A stretch of DNA of 64,000 nt, from contig NZ_RZTZ01000001.1 of NCBI RefSeq assembly GCF_004005475.1, forward strand, positions 62,001 through 126,000. Reading direction: 5' to 3'. The notes beneath the pieces are model-generated. The model made no database searches. It saw nothing but the letters and a program-made list of their open reading frames with translations, and had not been told where the DNA came from. Positions 43,921 to 52,793 of this stretch are shown in pieces. The stretch's first letter is position 1. Each line of letters opens with the position of its first letter. The DNA comes from Niallia taxi (GTDB taxonomy: Bacteria > Bacillota > Bacilli > Bacillales > Cytobacillaceae). The position numbers were made by a program, and so were the translations under genes.

Positions 43921-44445
43921 TCACAGGCCGTTCCTAAGCAGTTCATCAAGCCTGCGGAATTGAGATTCTGTTCCTTGAACAAAGCCCATTTCCACTACTT
44001 GCTGTATTGCAGCCTCTGAAGCAAAAGCACTTATAAATTGTAATATTGTTTGCTGTCCGTCTGCCTTGAATAAAGCAGTTATGTGTATTTCTGGCATTCC
44101 TGCTTGAGGATTTCCTAATTCATCTGCAAATGAATCTGTATAAACGATTACTTCTGGCACAGTCATTTTCTTGTAAACAGCAAAGCCCCAAGATTCCTGG
44201 CCGAAAAACTCCCCTTGATTTTTATCCATACAACGCATGCAATAATGCCAAACACCATCTGGCTTAAATTCAAAGCGAGCATTTGTTGTTTGCCAGCCTT
44301 CTGGTCCCCACCATGCTTCTAATAGCTTGGATTCAGAAAACGCCTTAAAAACCGTTTCCTGAGCAGCATCAAATCTTCTTTCAACCACTAGCTTATTGCC
44401 TTCTGTGTAATATACTAACTTATCAAAATGCTGTTTCTCAGACAT
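43921..44445 (-). CDS. SRPBCC (AHSA1-like) domain protein
   Basis: A 174-residue AHSA1-type protein. The diagnostic elements are VVERRFDAAQETVFKAFSE, the AWWGPEGWQ motif, FKPDGVWHYCMRCMDKNQ and the C-terminal helix IQQVVEMGFVQGTESQFRRL. The AWWGP and GF-Q-G motifs are typical of activator of Hsp90 ATPase-like proteins of Bacillus, whose ligand is mostly unknown. It is a single gene that converges on the repeat element. Confidence 0.85.
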   Translation of the reverse strand: MSEKQHFDKLVYYTEGNKLVVERRFDAAQETVFKAFSESKLLEAWWGPEGWQTTNARFEFKPDGVWHYCMRCMDKNQGEFFGQESWGFAVYKKMTVPEVIVYTDSFADELGNPQAGMPEIHITALFKADGQQTILQFISAFASEAAIQQVVEMGFVQGTESQFRRLDELLRNGL

Positions 44446-44923
44446 GCTATCACTCCAACTAGTTTTTGTATGCTTTAGCGGTTATCCATTAGTCTAAACA
44501 AAAAAGAATATTTACTGCTACATTCTAGCATTCCCCACAGAAATCCTCCTTCATTCACATGATAAATTAGGGAATAGCCTATATACAGCTCCTATGAAGC
44601 TCATATGGAGGCACTGATGAGGATTCTACCCTGTTTCCCACATCCTTTAATGTCGCTGTAAACGGCAGCCGCATCCTTTATCCCTTCTTGAAGCGATATT
44701 CAAGGATTTCCACAAGCCGACCCTTTCCCTTGACCTTTTTTTCTTTCCCTTACCAAACCCCCGTTTTTTTCTTTGTTATAAAAGGATTACAGCAGCATTT
44801 ATTCCTTTCTTCTTTTGACAGAACATGCTTATGTCTTAAAAATATGCGTTTGCACTGATTAATTAGCGGATGCAGCTTGGTCGTGTTTTTATATACTGTA
44901 CTATACGCAAGGGGGTGAGGGAG
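44446..44923. other. Non-coding gap upstream of the small-protein operon
   Basis: No gene is seen in about 480 bases. A TTGACA (44815-44820), 16 bases and TAAAAA (44837-44842) could be a weak vegetative promoter for the downstream operon. No clear sporulation promoter (sigma-E, -G or -K) could be made out by eye. The stretch 44560-44760 is unusually rich in C and T runs. Confidence 0.4.
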
Positions 44924-45304
44924 TTGGCAGGAAAATTCAATATAAAAGATCAATTTGATTTTAAGTTTAATGTAAATGGGAAAGAGGTTTCAAATGAAGA
45001 AAGAGCTGCCTATGTAGATCAATTTATGAGCAAGATGACAAATGAAATGGGCGGCTTAGCCAAAAAGCTTACTAGCAAAGTCTCCGATACTGTTGCGACT
45101 AAAAGTGTGGATGCGATAAAGGAAAAAGCAGTAAATACACTTAATATCAATTCACTAAAGGATTTGCTGAACGAGGATAACCTCGGTAAGCTGAAAGAAA
45201 AGCTACCTGTCATTGATGCTTCTAATGAGGATGGAAATCTTAAAGTAAATGTAAATGGCAAATCACTTTTCTCATTAGACCTTTCCAATTTTATAAAGAA
45301 ATAA
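44924..45304 (+). CDS. Unrecognised 126-residue protein, first gene of a three-gene operon
   Basis: Starts at TTG 44924 with AAGGGGGTGAG upstream. The protein is hydrophilic, helical in the middle (FMSKMTNEMGGLAKKLTSKV, then SVDAIKEKAVN) and ends NVNGKSLFSLDLSNFIKK. NVNGK occurs twice, in the N-terminal FNVNGKEVS and near the C terminus, hinting at two related strands. There is no signal peptide. It shows no recognisable domain. It precedes two other small plus-strand genes and is oriented opposite to the miaB-ymcA block. Confidence 0.6.
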   Translation: MAGKFNIKDQFDFKFNVNGKEVSNEERAAYVDQFMSKMTNEMGGLAKKLTSKVSDTVATKSVDAIKEKAVNTLNINSLKDLLNEDNLGKLKEKLPVIDASNEDGNLKVNVNGKSLFSLDLSNFIKK

Positions 45305-45340
45305 ACGAAAGAAATTTTGCTTGAAAGGAGGTGAAATCAT

Positions 45341-45610
45341 ATGTTGTCTGGATGCACATCTGATTCTCACAAAAAGAGCCGTTCTGGCTCTGGTAACGGT
45401 ACAGAACTTCGTGCATTTACAAACGCTACTCAAGGAAACGGTAACCTAGCTAACCAATTTTCTGCTGCTGGTGCTGCTGGAGGAGCTGCTGTAGGTGTAA
45501 ACTTGTTGAACTTCTTTATTGGTGGAATTCTTGTAAATGCTAACAGTGCTGGTGATGCTACTGCTGTTTCTTTCAACGAGAATAACCCTGAACAAGTGAA
45601 CGAAGCTTAA
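45341..45610 (+). CDS. Unrecognised 89-residue Gly/Ala-rich protein
   Basis: Preceded by a perfect AAAGGAGGTGA five bases before ATG 45341. The N terminus is short and polar (MLSGCTSDSHKKSRSGSGNG) with a cysteine at residue 5. Residues 30-65 are rich in Gly, Ala and Asn with a hydrophobic core (AAGAAGGAAVGVNLLNFFIG), followed by a polar acidic tail. Small glycine-alanine-rich proteins of this sort often assemble or sit in surface or spore layers, but there is no family match, so that is speculation. It is the middle gene of the operon. Confidence 0.65.
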   Translation: MLSGCTSDSHKKSRSGSGNGTELRAFTNATQGNGNLANQFSAAGAAGGAAVGVNLLNFFIGGILVNANSAGDATAVSFNENNPEQVNEA

Positions 45611-45632
45611 TTTTAACTATCAATAAATAATG

Positions 45633-45687
45633 TTATGGGCAGCATTTCTAAAATTGATTCGTCAATTATGGGAATGACTGCCCATCT
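45633..45687 (+). other. Long intercistronic hairpin between genes two and three
   Basis: ATGGGCAG (45635-45642) pairs with CTGCCCAT (45678-45685). With one bulge the stem continues inward (CATTTCT with GGGAATG) to an AATTG/CAATT tip. There is no T run. It could be an RNA processing site, a stabiliser or part of a translational switch. Confidence 0.6.
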
Positions 45688-45725
45688 TAATTTATATATA
45701 TTACATATACGAGAGGAGTGGGAAC

Positions 45726-46070
45726 ATGACAGAAAAGAATATCGGTTTAACAAAGGAAAAGCTGAAGGAATTAGGTGTGCCTGATGAGCTTGTTGACAAA
45801 ATACTTGAATCAGGCGCTCCCTCTGTCAATACACATGCTGAAGGCGGCAATGGGGGCAGTGCAGTGAGTTTAACGTATGTAGACAATTATTCTAGTCTTG
45901 TGCTCGTATATACCTTCCTTCTTCATACAATCCAGAGCAGTAGCAACCGTGATCGAGAAACAAAGCAGCTTAATAAATCCCTGCTTACAACCTTAGAGAC
46001 TGCCATGAAGGATCAGCAGGAATACAGAAAAGCCTTTCTTCAAGCTATTAACGTTCTTAATAACAAGTAA
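45726..46070 (+). CDS. Unrecognised 114-residue protein, third gene of the operon
   Basis: Starts at ATG 45726 after GAGAGGAG. The N terminus (LTKEKLKELGVPDELVDKIL) looks like a small helical motif. The Gly/Asn-rich middle (EGGNGGSAVSLTYVDNYSSL) is followed by a hydrophobic stretch and an amphipathic C-terminal helix. No known family was recognised. The Gly-rich middle recalls the second gene and suggests they act together. A strong terminator follows 15 bases after the stop. Confidence 0.62.
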   Translation: MTEKNIGLTKEKLKELGVPDELVDKILESGAPSVNTHAEGGNGGSAVSLTYVDNYSSLVLVYTFLLHTIQSSSNRDRETKQLNKSLLTTLETAMKDQQEYRKAFLQAINVLNNK

Positions 46071-46083
46071 TTTGCACAAAAAA

Positions 46084-46119
46084 TTGGCCAACATCGTTGA
46101 TGATGTTGGCCTTTTTATA
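46084..46119. terminator. Bidirectional terminator between the small-protein operon and ymcA
   Basis: GGCCAACATC/GATGTTGGCC stem with T-rich flank on the plus strand and TTTTTT on the minus strand. It separates convergent transcripts. Confidence 0.88.
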
Positions 46120-46125
46120 TGTAAA

Positions 46126-46524
46126 TCAATGAAGCTTATTATTCTGTTTCTTATCTGGCGTTTTATCTTCATTAAATGAATCAGCAACATTGTTTGCAAT
46201 TGTTTTTGTGACCATTTGCAGCATGTCATTGACGATTTTTTGCGACTCTTTGAAATCGGCCACGATCGGTAGTTCATCAATTTCCGCTTGAAGCGCGTCA
46301 ATCTTCGCTTCCGTATCCTTCAGCGCGGTAATTTTCCCATAATGCTGCAGGTTTACTGCTTGCTTTTGCAGCTTTTTAATCTGAGCAATACGGTCATTCA
46401 CCTTGCTGTTTTGGTTGATTTGTTTTTCTGCTCGAATATAGAAATCAACCTCTTCTGTCTGTTGAATCATTTGAGCAAGCTCTTCTGTCCGCTTTAATAT
46501 TTCTTCTTTTGTATATTTAACCAT
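46126..46524 (-). CDS. ymcA: RicA/YmcA family protein
   Basis: A 132-residue helical protein matching YmcA (RicA) of Bacillus. In B. subtilis it forms a complex with YlbF and YaaT that directs RNase Y to process mRNAs and affects competence, biofilm and sporulation. It begins KYTKEEILKRTEELAQMIQQTEE and contains the conserved VDFYIRAEKQINQNSKV and AVNLQHYGK region. Its ATG overlaps the miaB stop codon by one base (TAATG), so it is coupled to miaB. The C-terminal tail is longer and polar. RNase Y itself is encoded 4 kb away. Confidence 0.92.
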   Translation of the reverse strand: MVKYTKEEILKRTEELAQMIQQTEEVDFYIRAEKQINQNSKVNDRIAQIKKLQKQAVNLQHYGKITALKDTEAKIDALQAEIDELPIVADFKESQKIVNDMLQMVTKTIANNVADSFNEDKTPDKKQNNKLH

Positions 46525-48068
46525 TAATTTACCTCAACAGCTTCGATGACTTCCATCATTTCACCGTTTAATGACCAAGTTTTTGCATCTGTAATTTTAA
46601 CTTTAACAAGCTTACCGATTGCTGATTTAGGTCCTACAAAATTGACAAGCTTGTTTTTGCGCGTATAGCCTGCAAGTACATGGGAGTGCTTTTTGCTTTC
46701 GCCTTCTACAAGCACTTCGACAACTTGGTCTTTATAGCTTGTCATTGATTCAGCAGATTTTGCATTCACCAATGCATTTAAGCGCTGTAAACGTTCCTTT
46801 TTGACTTCTAACGGTACATTATCCTTCATTTTCGCTGCAGGTGTTCCTTCACGCGGTGAGTAAATGAACGTATAGGCTGCTTCAAAACCAACTTCCTCAT
46901 ATAAAGAAAGTGTTTCTTGGAACTGCTCTTCTGTTTCATTCGGATAACCAACAATAATATCTGTTGTCAAAGTCAAGTTCGGGATTGCTGCTTTCATTTT
47001 GCGGACTAGCTCTAAGTATTGCTCTCTTGTATATTTCCTTGCCATAATTTTCAGCACATCAGTTGATCCAGATTGGACCGGTAAATGAATATGCTCGACC
47101 ATATTTCCGCCTTGAGCCAATACTTCAATCAGATGGTCATCAAAATCACGGGGATGGCTTGTCGTAAAGCGAACTCGCGGAATATCAATTTTGCTGATTT
47201 CATTCATTAAGTCACCTAAACGATAGTTAATGTCTGTAAAGTCTTTTCCGTACGCATTAACGTTTTGGCCAAGCAGGGTGATCTCCTTATAACCTTGTGC
47301 TGCTAACTGGCGAACCTCCTGGATGATATCCTCAGGACGTCTGCTTCTTTCCTTGCCTCGTGTAAATGGCACGATACAGTACGTACAGAATTTATCACAG
47401 CCATACATGATATTAACCCATGCTTTGATTTTTCCGTTTCGCACCTTCGGAAGGTTTTCAATGACATCCCCTTCCTTCGACCAAACTTCCAATACCATTT
47501 CCTTCGACATATATGCTTCGTGAAGAATGTTTGGCAAGCGATGGATATTATGTGTTCCGAAAATAATGTCAACTTGCGTATATGTTTTTAATATTTTGTT
47601 AACAACAGATTCTTCTTGGGACATACATCCACATACACCAAGCAGAAGATCCGGTCTTTCTGTTTTCAAAGACTTCAGATGACCTAACTCACCGAACACT
47701 TTATTCTCTGCGTTTTCTCGAATCGCACAAGTATTCAATAGAATAACATTCGCATCATCAACCGTATTTGTCGGCTCATAGCCTAAGCTCATGAATATAC
47801 CTGCCATAACTTCCGTATCATGCTCGTTCATCTGGCAGCCGAATGTGCGGATATAAAACTTGCGTCCCTCTCCCATACCGCGGAATTCTTCAGGAATCGC
47901 AAAGTCATTCTCATAACGAATTTCTTCTTTCCCTCTGCGCTTTGCATCCCTTAAGGATGGTGGTGTATAGACTGTTTCAAAATATTTGCTGTAATCCTTT
48001 TCGGATTTTTTGTCCGTTGAATTAGCAGTTGTTACTTTTTGAGTTTCTAAACGCTGTTTTTCGTTCAT
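46524..48068 (-). CDS. miaB: tRNA-2-methylthio-N6-dimethylallyladenosine synthase (MiaB)
   Basis: A 514-residue radical-SAM enzyme that adds a methylthio group to i6A37 of tRNAs. It has an N-terminal MTTase domain ([20 protein letters not shown]) with three cysteines for one Fe-S cluster, the radical-SAM motif [15 protein letters not shown], and a C-terminal TRAM domain ([20 protein letters not shown]). All expected cysteines are visible. It has the longer Bacillus N-terminal extension. It is followed by ymcA in the same operon. Confidence 0.96.
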   Translation of the reverse strand: MNEKQRLETQKVTTANSTDKKSEKDYSKYFETVYTPPSLRDAKRRGKEEIRYENDFAIPEEFRGMGEGRKFYIRTFGCQMNEHDTEVMAGIFMSLGYEPTNTVDDANVILLNTCAIRENAENKVFGELGHLKSLKTERPDLLLGVCGCMSQEESVVNKILKTYTQVDIIFGTHNIHRLPNILHEAYMSKEMVLEVWSKEGDVIENLPKVRNGKIKAWVNIMYGCDKFCTYCIVPFTRGKERSRRPEDIIQEVRQLAAQGYKEITLLGQNVNAYGKDFTDINYRLGDLMNEISKIDIPRVRFTTSHPRDFDDHLIEVLAQGGNMVEHIHLPVQSGSTDVLKIMARKYTREQYLELVRKMKAAIPNLTLTTDIIVGYPNETEEQFQETLSLYEEVGFEAAYTFIYSPREGTPAAKMKDNVPLEVKKERLQRLNALVNAKSAESMTSYKDQVVEVLVEGESKKHSHVLAGYTRKNKLVNFVGPKSAIGKLVKVKITDAKTWSLNGEMMEVIEAVEVN

Positions 48069-48246
48069 TTAACATACTCCTCTCTTATCGATGAGATGCT
48101 ATCATCCATAAGCTTTTGTTAAAAAATTTCCAAATTGCGCATTCATATGCTAGTTTTGACAAGTTTACATTATATTAGTATAAGCCTTTCAAGCTATGAA
48201 CACAACCGGAAGGTGTTAAGAGTATGTCACAAACCGAAAACGCTGC

Positions 48247-49182
48247 TTACTTGCGAGGATAACGTTTTTTCATATTTTGAAACAAAAATTTCTCTGCTTG
48301 ACTGCTAGTGTAATATTTTAGCAGCTCGTTAATTAGATTGTCATAGCCATAAATGGAATCTAATCCTAAAACAAATGACTCTATTCCATCAAAATCAGAA
48401 CCGAAGCCAATATGATCCTCTCCGCCTAATGAGCATATATAGTCCACATGCCTAATAACATCCGTAATTGTCACAGAGCCTTTTCCACTTAAAAACTGCG
48501 GCACAAATGTAATACCTATCACACTATCCAGTTCAATTAATGCCTTTAGTTGGTCATCACGCAAGTTTCGTGGATGTGGACAAAGAGTAAATACATTTGA
48601 ATGAGATGCATATGGATAGGCAGCTGTTTCGATTGTATCCCAAAAGCCTCTTTCAGAAAGATGGGATACATCGCACCAAACATGCTGTCTATTAAGCTCC
48701 TTCACTACTTCCTTGCCAAAGACAGTCAGTCCAGCTCCCCTCGGCTCCATTGCACCATCTGCAACTGCATTAGCATGATTCCAAGTAAGCCCTACAGATG
48801 TTACCCCAAGGCGGAGCAGGTTTTTGAGCTTAACGATATCCTGCCCAATCGCCTCACAGCCTTCTAATGTTAACAAAACACCAATTTCCTCTCTGCTAAG
48901 TGACTCTATGTCCTGTTGGCTTTGAATTAATCTTAAATGTGGATAAGGTTTTAAAATATGCTCATAAAATATTTCCACCATCCTAATTGCTGCATCAAAT
49001 CGCATATCTGGATGAACAGACTCCGGAATATAAATGGCAAAGCATTGAACTTTTGCTCCACTGCTACGAAGACCGTTGTACGTGACCTGTAGCTTCTGAC
49101 TATCTTGAAAGCGAATTTTACTGTCTAGAAACATTTTATATAACACATCACAATGTCCATCAAAAAAATGCAGTGCCCTCAT
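48247..49182 (-). CDS. Membrane dipeptidase (M19 family)
   Basis: A 311-residue zinc dipeptidase of the renal dipeptidase family. The first metal site is FFDGHCDVLYK, the bridging glutamate is in LLTLEGCEAIG, the histidine-rich segment is CDVSHLSERGFWD and ASHSNVFTLCPHPRN, and the aspartate site is IGFGSDFDGIE. It hydrolyses dipeptides, perhaps from peptidoglycan turnover. It lies between spoVS and miaB where B. subtilis has tdh-kbl, and similar M19 genes occupy this site in other Bacillaceae. No signal peptide is seen. Confidence 0.9.
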   Translation of the reverse strand: MRALHFFDGHCDVLYKMFLDSKIRFQDSQKLQVTYNGLRSSGAKVQCFAIYIPESVHPDMRFDAAIRMVEIFYEHILKPYPHLRLIQSQQDIESLSREEIGVLLTLEGCEAIGQDIVKLKNLLRLGVTSVGLTWNHANAVADGAMEPRGAGLTVFGKEVVKELNRQHVWCDVSHLSERGFWDTIETAAYPYASHSNVFTLCPHPRNLRDDQLKALIELDSVIGITFVPQFLSGKGSVTITDVIRHVDYICSLGGEDHIGFGSDFDGIESFVLGLDSIYGYDNLINELLKYYTSSQAEKFLFQNMKKRYPRK

Positions 49183-49243
49183 CTCCCCATTTTTAAATGT
49201 ACTTTATTATATACTTCCATTATTATTACATGCTTATTTTCAA

Positions 49244-49283
49244 AAAAAAGAACCTGTATGGCTTAGCATACAGGTTCATCCTC
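49244..49283 (-). terminator. Terminator of the spoVS gene
   Basis: GAACCTGTATG/CATACAGGTTC stem followed by TTTTTTTTG on the minus strand, about 80 bases after the stop. Confidence 0.87.
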
Positions 49284-49359
49284 TTTATTACCTGCATTAA
49301 CATGCTAAGAAGATAATAAAGGGATAGTTTTTTTTCATATTGTGTTTTTATTGCCCTAT

Positions 49360-49620
49360 TTATCTAGGCTCCACAATGAGCTTGATCGCTGTTCGTTCCT
49401 CACCGTCGATAACAATATCAGTGAAGGCCGGGATACAAATTAAATCCACTCCGCTAGGTGCTACAAACCCTCTTGCGATAGCAACTGCTTTAACAGCTTG
49501 ATTCAATGCACCTGCTCCAATAGCTTGGATTTCCGCTCCGCCTCTTTCTCGCAGAACCCCAGCAAGCGCACCAGCTACAGAATTGGGACTAGACTTTGCT
49601 GAAACCTTTAATATCTCCAT
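49360..49620 (-). CDS. spoVS: Stage V sporulation protein S
   Basis: An 86-residue protein almost identical to SpoVS of Bacillus, which affects septation, coat assembly and sporulation. It reads MEILKVSAKSSPNSVAGALA, then AIGAGALNQAVKAVAIARGF and ends IKLIVEPR. This is an Alba-like fold that may bind nucleic acid. ATG 49620 has AAGGAGGAG in front; a longer frame to 49692 is not used. It is downstream of ymdB, but a terminator between them suggests a separate promoter (sigma-H control is known for the B. subtilis gene). Confidence 0.96.
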   Translation of the reverse strand: MEILKVSAKSSPNSVAGALAGVLRERGGAEIQAIGAGALNQAVKAVAIARGFVAPSGVDLICIPAFTDIVIDGEERTAIKLIVEPR

Positions 49621-49787
49621 TTCTAGCTCCTCCTTGTTTAACCCCCCCGCATGTTCAGCAGTAAATTTAGAACACATCAGGATATATATCATTCCATTGC
49701 TACTATATTCTGCTTTTAAATCACTTATTCCAGCTTGGACAAAAATTTAGGAAAAATAATCCTAGAAGAGCCTAATCTTTTTGATAA

Positions 49788-49823
49788 AAACAAAAAACCC
49801 GAAACTTAAAAAGTCTCGGGCAT
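49788..49823 (-). terminator. Terminator of ymdB
   Basis: CCCGAGACTT/AAGTTTCGGG stem followed by TTTTTTG on the minus strand. Confidence 0.88.
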
Positions 49824-49828
49824 ATGTT

Positions 49829-50626
49829 TTACGAGAAAAACGGATGATCATCATTAATAAGTATCCGGTTGATCTTTTTAGCTTTACCTGTTTTTTTGTC
49901 TACCTCAATTAGACATGCACTCAATGTCGCTCTGCCTGTTTTCGGCGGTTCAAACCTTGTCGGCAGATTTGTCAGAAATCTGTTAATGACAGCAGATCTC
50001 TCCATCCCTAATATGCCGTCATATGGGCCTGTCATACCGACATCTGCCATAAATGCCGTCCCTTGAGGAAGTATGCGATTATCAGCTGTTTGAACATGTG
50101 TATGTGTGCCAATTACGGCAGTAACCCTACCATCTAAATACCAGCCCATTGCCTGCTTTTCACTTGTTGCCTCTCCATGGAAATCAACAAAGATAATATC
50201 AGTGCGTTTTTTCGCTTCCGCAATCAGTTCATCTGCTTTTACAAATGGATCGTCACTTGGATTCATAAAGGTTCTTCCTTGCAAATTAATGACAGCTACT
50301 TCCACATCGTTGATTTTAACAAAAACCATTCCTTTTCCAGGATTGTTCTCAGAAAAATTCGCAGGTCTTACCAAGTACTTTGCATTATCAATAAATTCAA
50401 ATATCTCCCGATTATCCCAAGTATGGTTCCCTAAAGTCACGGCTTGGGCTCCCACTTCTAAAAACCCACGGTAAATTTTTTCTGTGATTCCCTTACCGCC
50501 AGCAGCATTTTCACCATTAATAATCGTCAATTGGGGGCGATATTTGTCTTTCAGCTTCGGCACATACTCTTTAATCATGTCCCTGCCCATTGATCCTACT
50601 ACATCGCCTATAAATAAAATATGCAT
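49829..50626 (-). CDS. ymdB: YmdB metallophosphoesterase
   Basis: A 265-residue calcineurin-like phosphoesterase, YmdB of B. subtilis, acting on 2',3'-cyclic nucleotides and needed for biofilm/motility decisions. Metal ligands are in FIGDVVG (start), NGENAAGG, GNHTWDNRE, DFHGEATSEK and GTHTHVQTAD. All expected histidines and aspartates are visible. It is 150 bases downstream of rny. Confidence 0.95.
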   Translation of the reverse strand: MHILFIGDVVGSMGRDMIKEYVPKLKDKYRPQLTIINGENAAGGKGITEKIYRGFLEVGAQAVTLGNHTWDNREIFEFIDNAKYLVRPANFSENNPGKGMVFVKINDVEVAVINLQGRTFMNPSDDPFVKADELIAEAKKRTDIIFVDFHGEATSEKQAMGWYLDGRVTAVIGTHTHVQTADNRILPQGTAFMADVGMTGPYDGILGMERSAVINRFLTNLPTRFEPPKTGRATLSACLIEVDKKTGKAKKINRILINDDHPFFS

Positions 50627-50753
50627 GAATTAAATCCTTTCTATAAAGTCTCCTGCATTAATAACAGTGACTTCTCTGTTAAACTGTCTTCTCTTTAGTT
50701 TAACATACATTTTTTGAATTTCTCTTATACAGCTTATTTGAAATCTTTCCAAA

Positions 50754-50784
50754 TAAAAACGGTGCACATGGCACCGTTTTTTAT
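50754..50784 (-). terminator. Terminator of the rny transcript
   Basis: AAAACGGTGC/GCACCGTTTT stem followed by TATTTGG on the minus strand. It sits just beyond the stop of rny; readthrough may supply ymdB. Confidence 0.82.
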
Positions 50785-52352
50785 TTTGCGTATTCAACAG
50801 CTCTTGTTTCGCGTATAACTGTAACCTTAATATGTCCTGGATAATCCAATTCTTCTTCAATCTTCTTGCGGATATCACGAGCTAATCGATGTGATTCCAA
50901 ATCGTCGATCAAGTCTGGCTTAACCATAATTCGTATTTCACGGCCAGCTTGAATAGCAAATGACTTCTCAACACCATCATAAGATTCAGAGATTTCTTCT
51001 AATTTTTCAAGACGGCGAATATAATTTTCTAATGTCTCTCTGCGTGCACCTGGTCTTGCAGCTGAAAGTGCATCAGCAGCAGCAACAAGTACAGCAATGA
51101 TAGAAGTTGGCTCTGTATCACCGTGATGGGAAGCGATACTATTAATGACCACTGGATGTTCTTTATACTTTGTAGCAAGCTCTACCCCAATTTCAACATG
51201 GCTTCCTTCGACCTCATGGTCAATGGCTTTACCGATGTCATGAAGTAATCCTGCTCTTCTTGCAAGCGTCTCATCTTCGCCAAGCTCTGCGGCAAGTATT
51301 CCTGAAAGCTGTGCAACCTCAATACTGTGCTTCAGTACATTTTGGCCATAGCTTGTTCGGAATTTCAATCGGCCGAGAATTTTGATCAAGTCAGGATGAA
51401 GTGCATGTACACCGACTTCAAATGTCGTTTGTTCCCCAATTTCACGGATATGCTCATCTACTTCCCGTCTTGCCTTATCAACCATTTCCTCAATACGAGC
51501 CGGGTGGATACGTCCATCCTGTACAAGCTTGTCAAGGGCAAGTCTTGCTGTTTCTCTTCTAATTGGGTCAAAACCGGAAAGAATAACAGCTTCTGGAGTG
51601 TCATCAATGATCAAATCAATTCCAGTAAGTGTCTCAAGCGTACGAATGTTGCGCCCTTCTCTACCGATAATTCGGCCCTTCATCTCATCATTAGGCAAAT
51701 TAACCACGGAAACTGTTGTTTCTGCAACATGGTCGGCAGCACATCTTTGGATTGCAAGCGACAGAACCTCTTTAGCCTTCTTGTCAGCTTCCTCTTTTGC
51801 TCTTGTATCGCTTTCTTTAATCATAACAGCGATATCATGAGCGATATCTTGCTCAGTTTTGTCTAAAATGATGGATTTTGCCTCTTCACGAGTTAAACCG
51901 GAAATGCGCTCAAGTTCAGCTTTCTGCTTGAGGACCATTTCATCCACTTTGCTCTCCATCTCTTCCATATGCTGTTGTCTTTTATTAAGAGAATCGTCCC
52001 TCTTTTCTAAAATTGTTTCCCGTTTATCAAGCGCCTCTCCCTTACGGTCAAGGTTTTCTTCTTTTTGCAATAAACGATTTTCTTGTTTTTGTAGTTCATT
52101 TCTTCGATCACGAACTTCTAGTTCTGCTTCACTACGAAGCTTGTGAATCTCATCCTTTGCTTCTAACAAAGCTTCTTTTTTCAATGCGTCTGCTTCACGT
52201 TTTGCTGTTTCAACTAATTGTTCAGCAGTTAATGTCGCATTAGCAATTTTTGCATTAGCATTGGACTTACGAATAAAATATACAACAAAGCCAACAACGG
52301 CAATTACGATTAGGCCAAGCAAAATGGAGATGATTGTATTGGTTTCCATCAT
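50781..52352 (-). CDS. rny: Ribonuclease Y
   Basis: A 523-residue membrane-anchored endoribonuclease that starts bulk mRNA decay. It has an N-terminal membrane anchor ([20 protein letters not shown]), a long coiled coil of about 190 residues, a KH domain ([19 protein letters not shown]) and an HD domain ([13 protein letters not shown]). The start lies at ATG 52352 after AGGAGGTG, or at the next ATG (52349). A consensus promoter lies about 150 bases upstream. YmcA, encoded in the same stretch, is its specificity partner. Confidence 0.96.
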   Translation of the reverse strand: MMETNTIISILLGLIVIAVVGFVVYFIRKSNANAKIANATLTAEQLVETAKREADALKKEALLEAKDEIHKLRSEAELEVRDRRNELQKQENRLLQKEENLDRKGEALDKRETILEKRDDSLNKRQQHMEEMESKVDEMVLKQKAELERISGLTREEAKSIILDKTEQDIAHDIAVMIKESDTRAKEEADKKAKEVLSLAIQRCAADHVAETTVSVVNLPNDEMKGRIIGREGRNIRTLETLTGIDLIIDDTPEAVILSGFDPIRRETARLALDKLVQDGRIHPARIEEMVDKARREVDEHIREIGEQTTFEVGVHALHPDLIKILGRLKFRTSYGQNVLKHSIEVAQLSGILAAELGEDETLARRAGLLHDIGKAIDHEVEGSHVEIGVELATKYKEHPVVINSIASHHGDTEPTSIIAVLVAAADALSAARPGARRETLENYIRRLEKLEEISESYDGVEKSFAIQAGREIRIMVKPDLIDDLESHRLARDIRKKIEEELDYPGHIKVTVIRETRAVEYAK

Positions 52353-52495
52353 TTTCACCTCCTCTTGCTATTAAATTGTGTTGTTACGATTTTAAAAGTA
52401 TTGGCTTATAATTCTTTTTAAAACGAAAGTGCTGCCCTAGCCGCAAATAGTTTCTAGGTTTTTCATACTCATAAAAATGTAAAATATACAATATA

Positions 52496-52524
52496 ATTGT
52501 ATAGTTGTGCCAATTCATTGTCAA
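52496..52524 (-). promoter_or_regulatory. Sigma-A promoter of rny
   Basis: TTGACA (52519-52524) and TACAAT (52496-52501) on the minus strand, separated by 17 bases. The flanking gap 52359-52750 shows no other feature; pbpX, present here in B. subtilis, is missing. Confidence 0.88.
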
Positions 52525-52754
52525 GAGCTTGAATTAGGAGGATAGACACTAAATTAAAGGGATTTAGCTTGTTTGGTTATGTATACTCTGGCATTCTTTG
52601 GTAAAATATACAGCATTGTCTATTATTTTGACGACAGCAGTAGTGATATTACAATAATATTGATATTTATCCACTATGACGGGCACCTTTTACTAGTAGT
52701 ATAGACAGGAAAAAACCGACCTAAACAGTTTAGCGCTACTATTCCTGTATAGAA

Positions 52755-52787
52755 AAAGGATAGCGGTGATACTACCGCTATCCTTTC
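52755..52787 (-). terminator. Terminator of recA
   Basis: AAGGATAGCGGT/ACCGCTATCCTT stem followed by TTTT on the minus strand, just past the recA stop. Confidence 0.92.
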
Positions 52788-52793
52788 AGGACA

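Noticed and set aside
45341-45610. Class II bacteriocin precursor
   Set aside because: The protein has a Gly/Ala-rich hydrophobic part but no double-glycine leader site, and no transporter, immunity or modification gene lies nearby.
46288-46497. Plus-strand open frame inside ymcA
   Set aside because: It is a shadow of the conserved ymcA gene.
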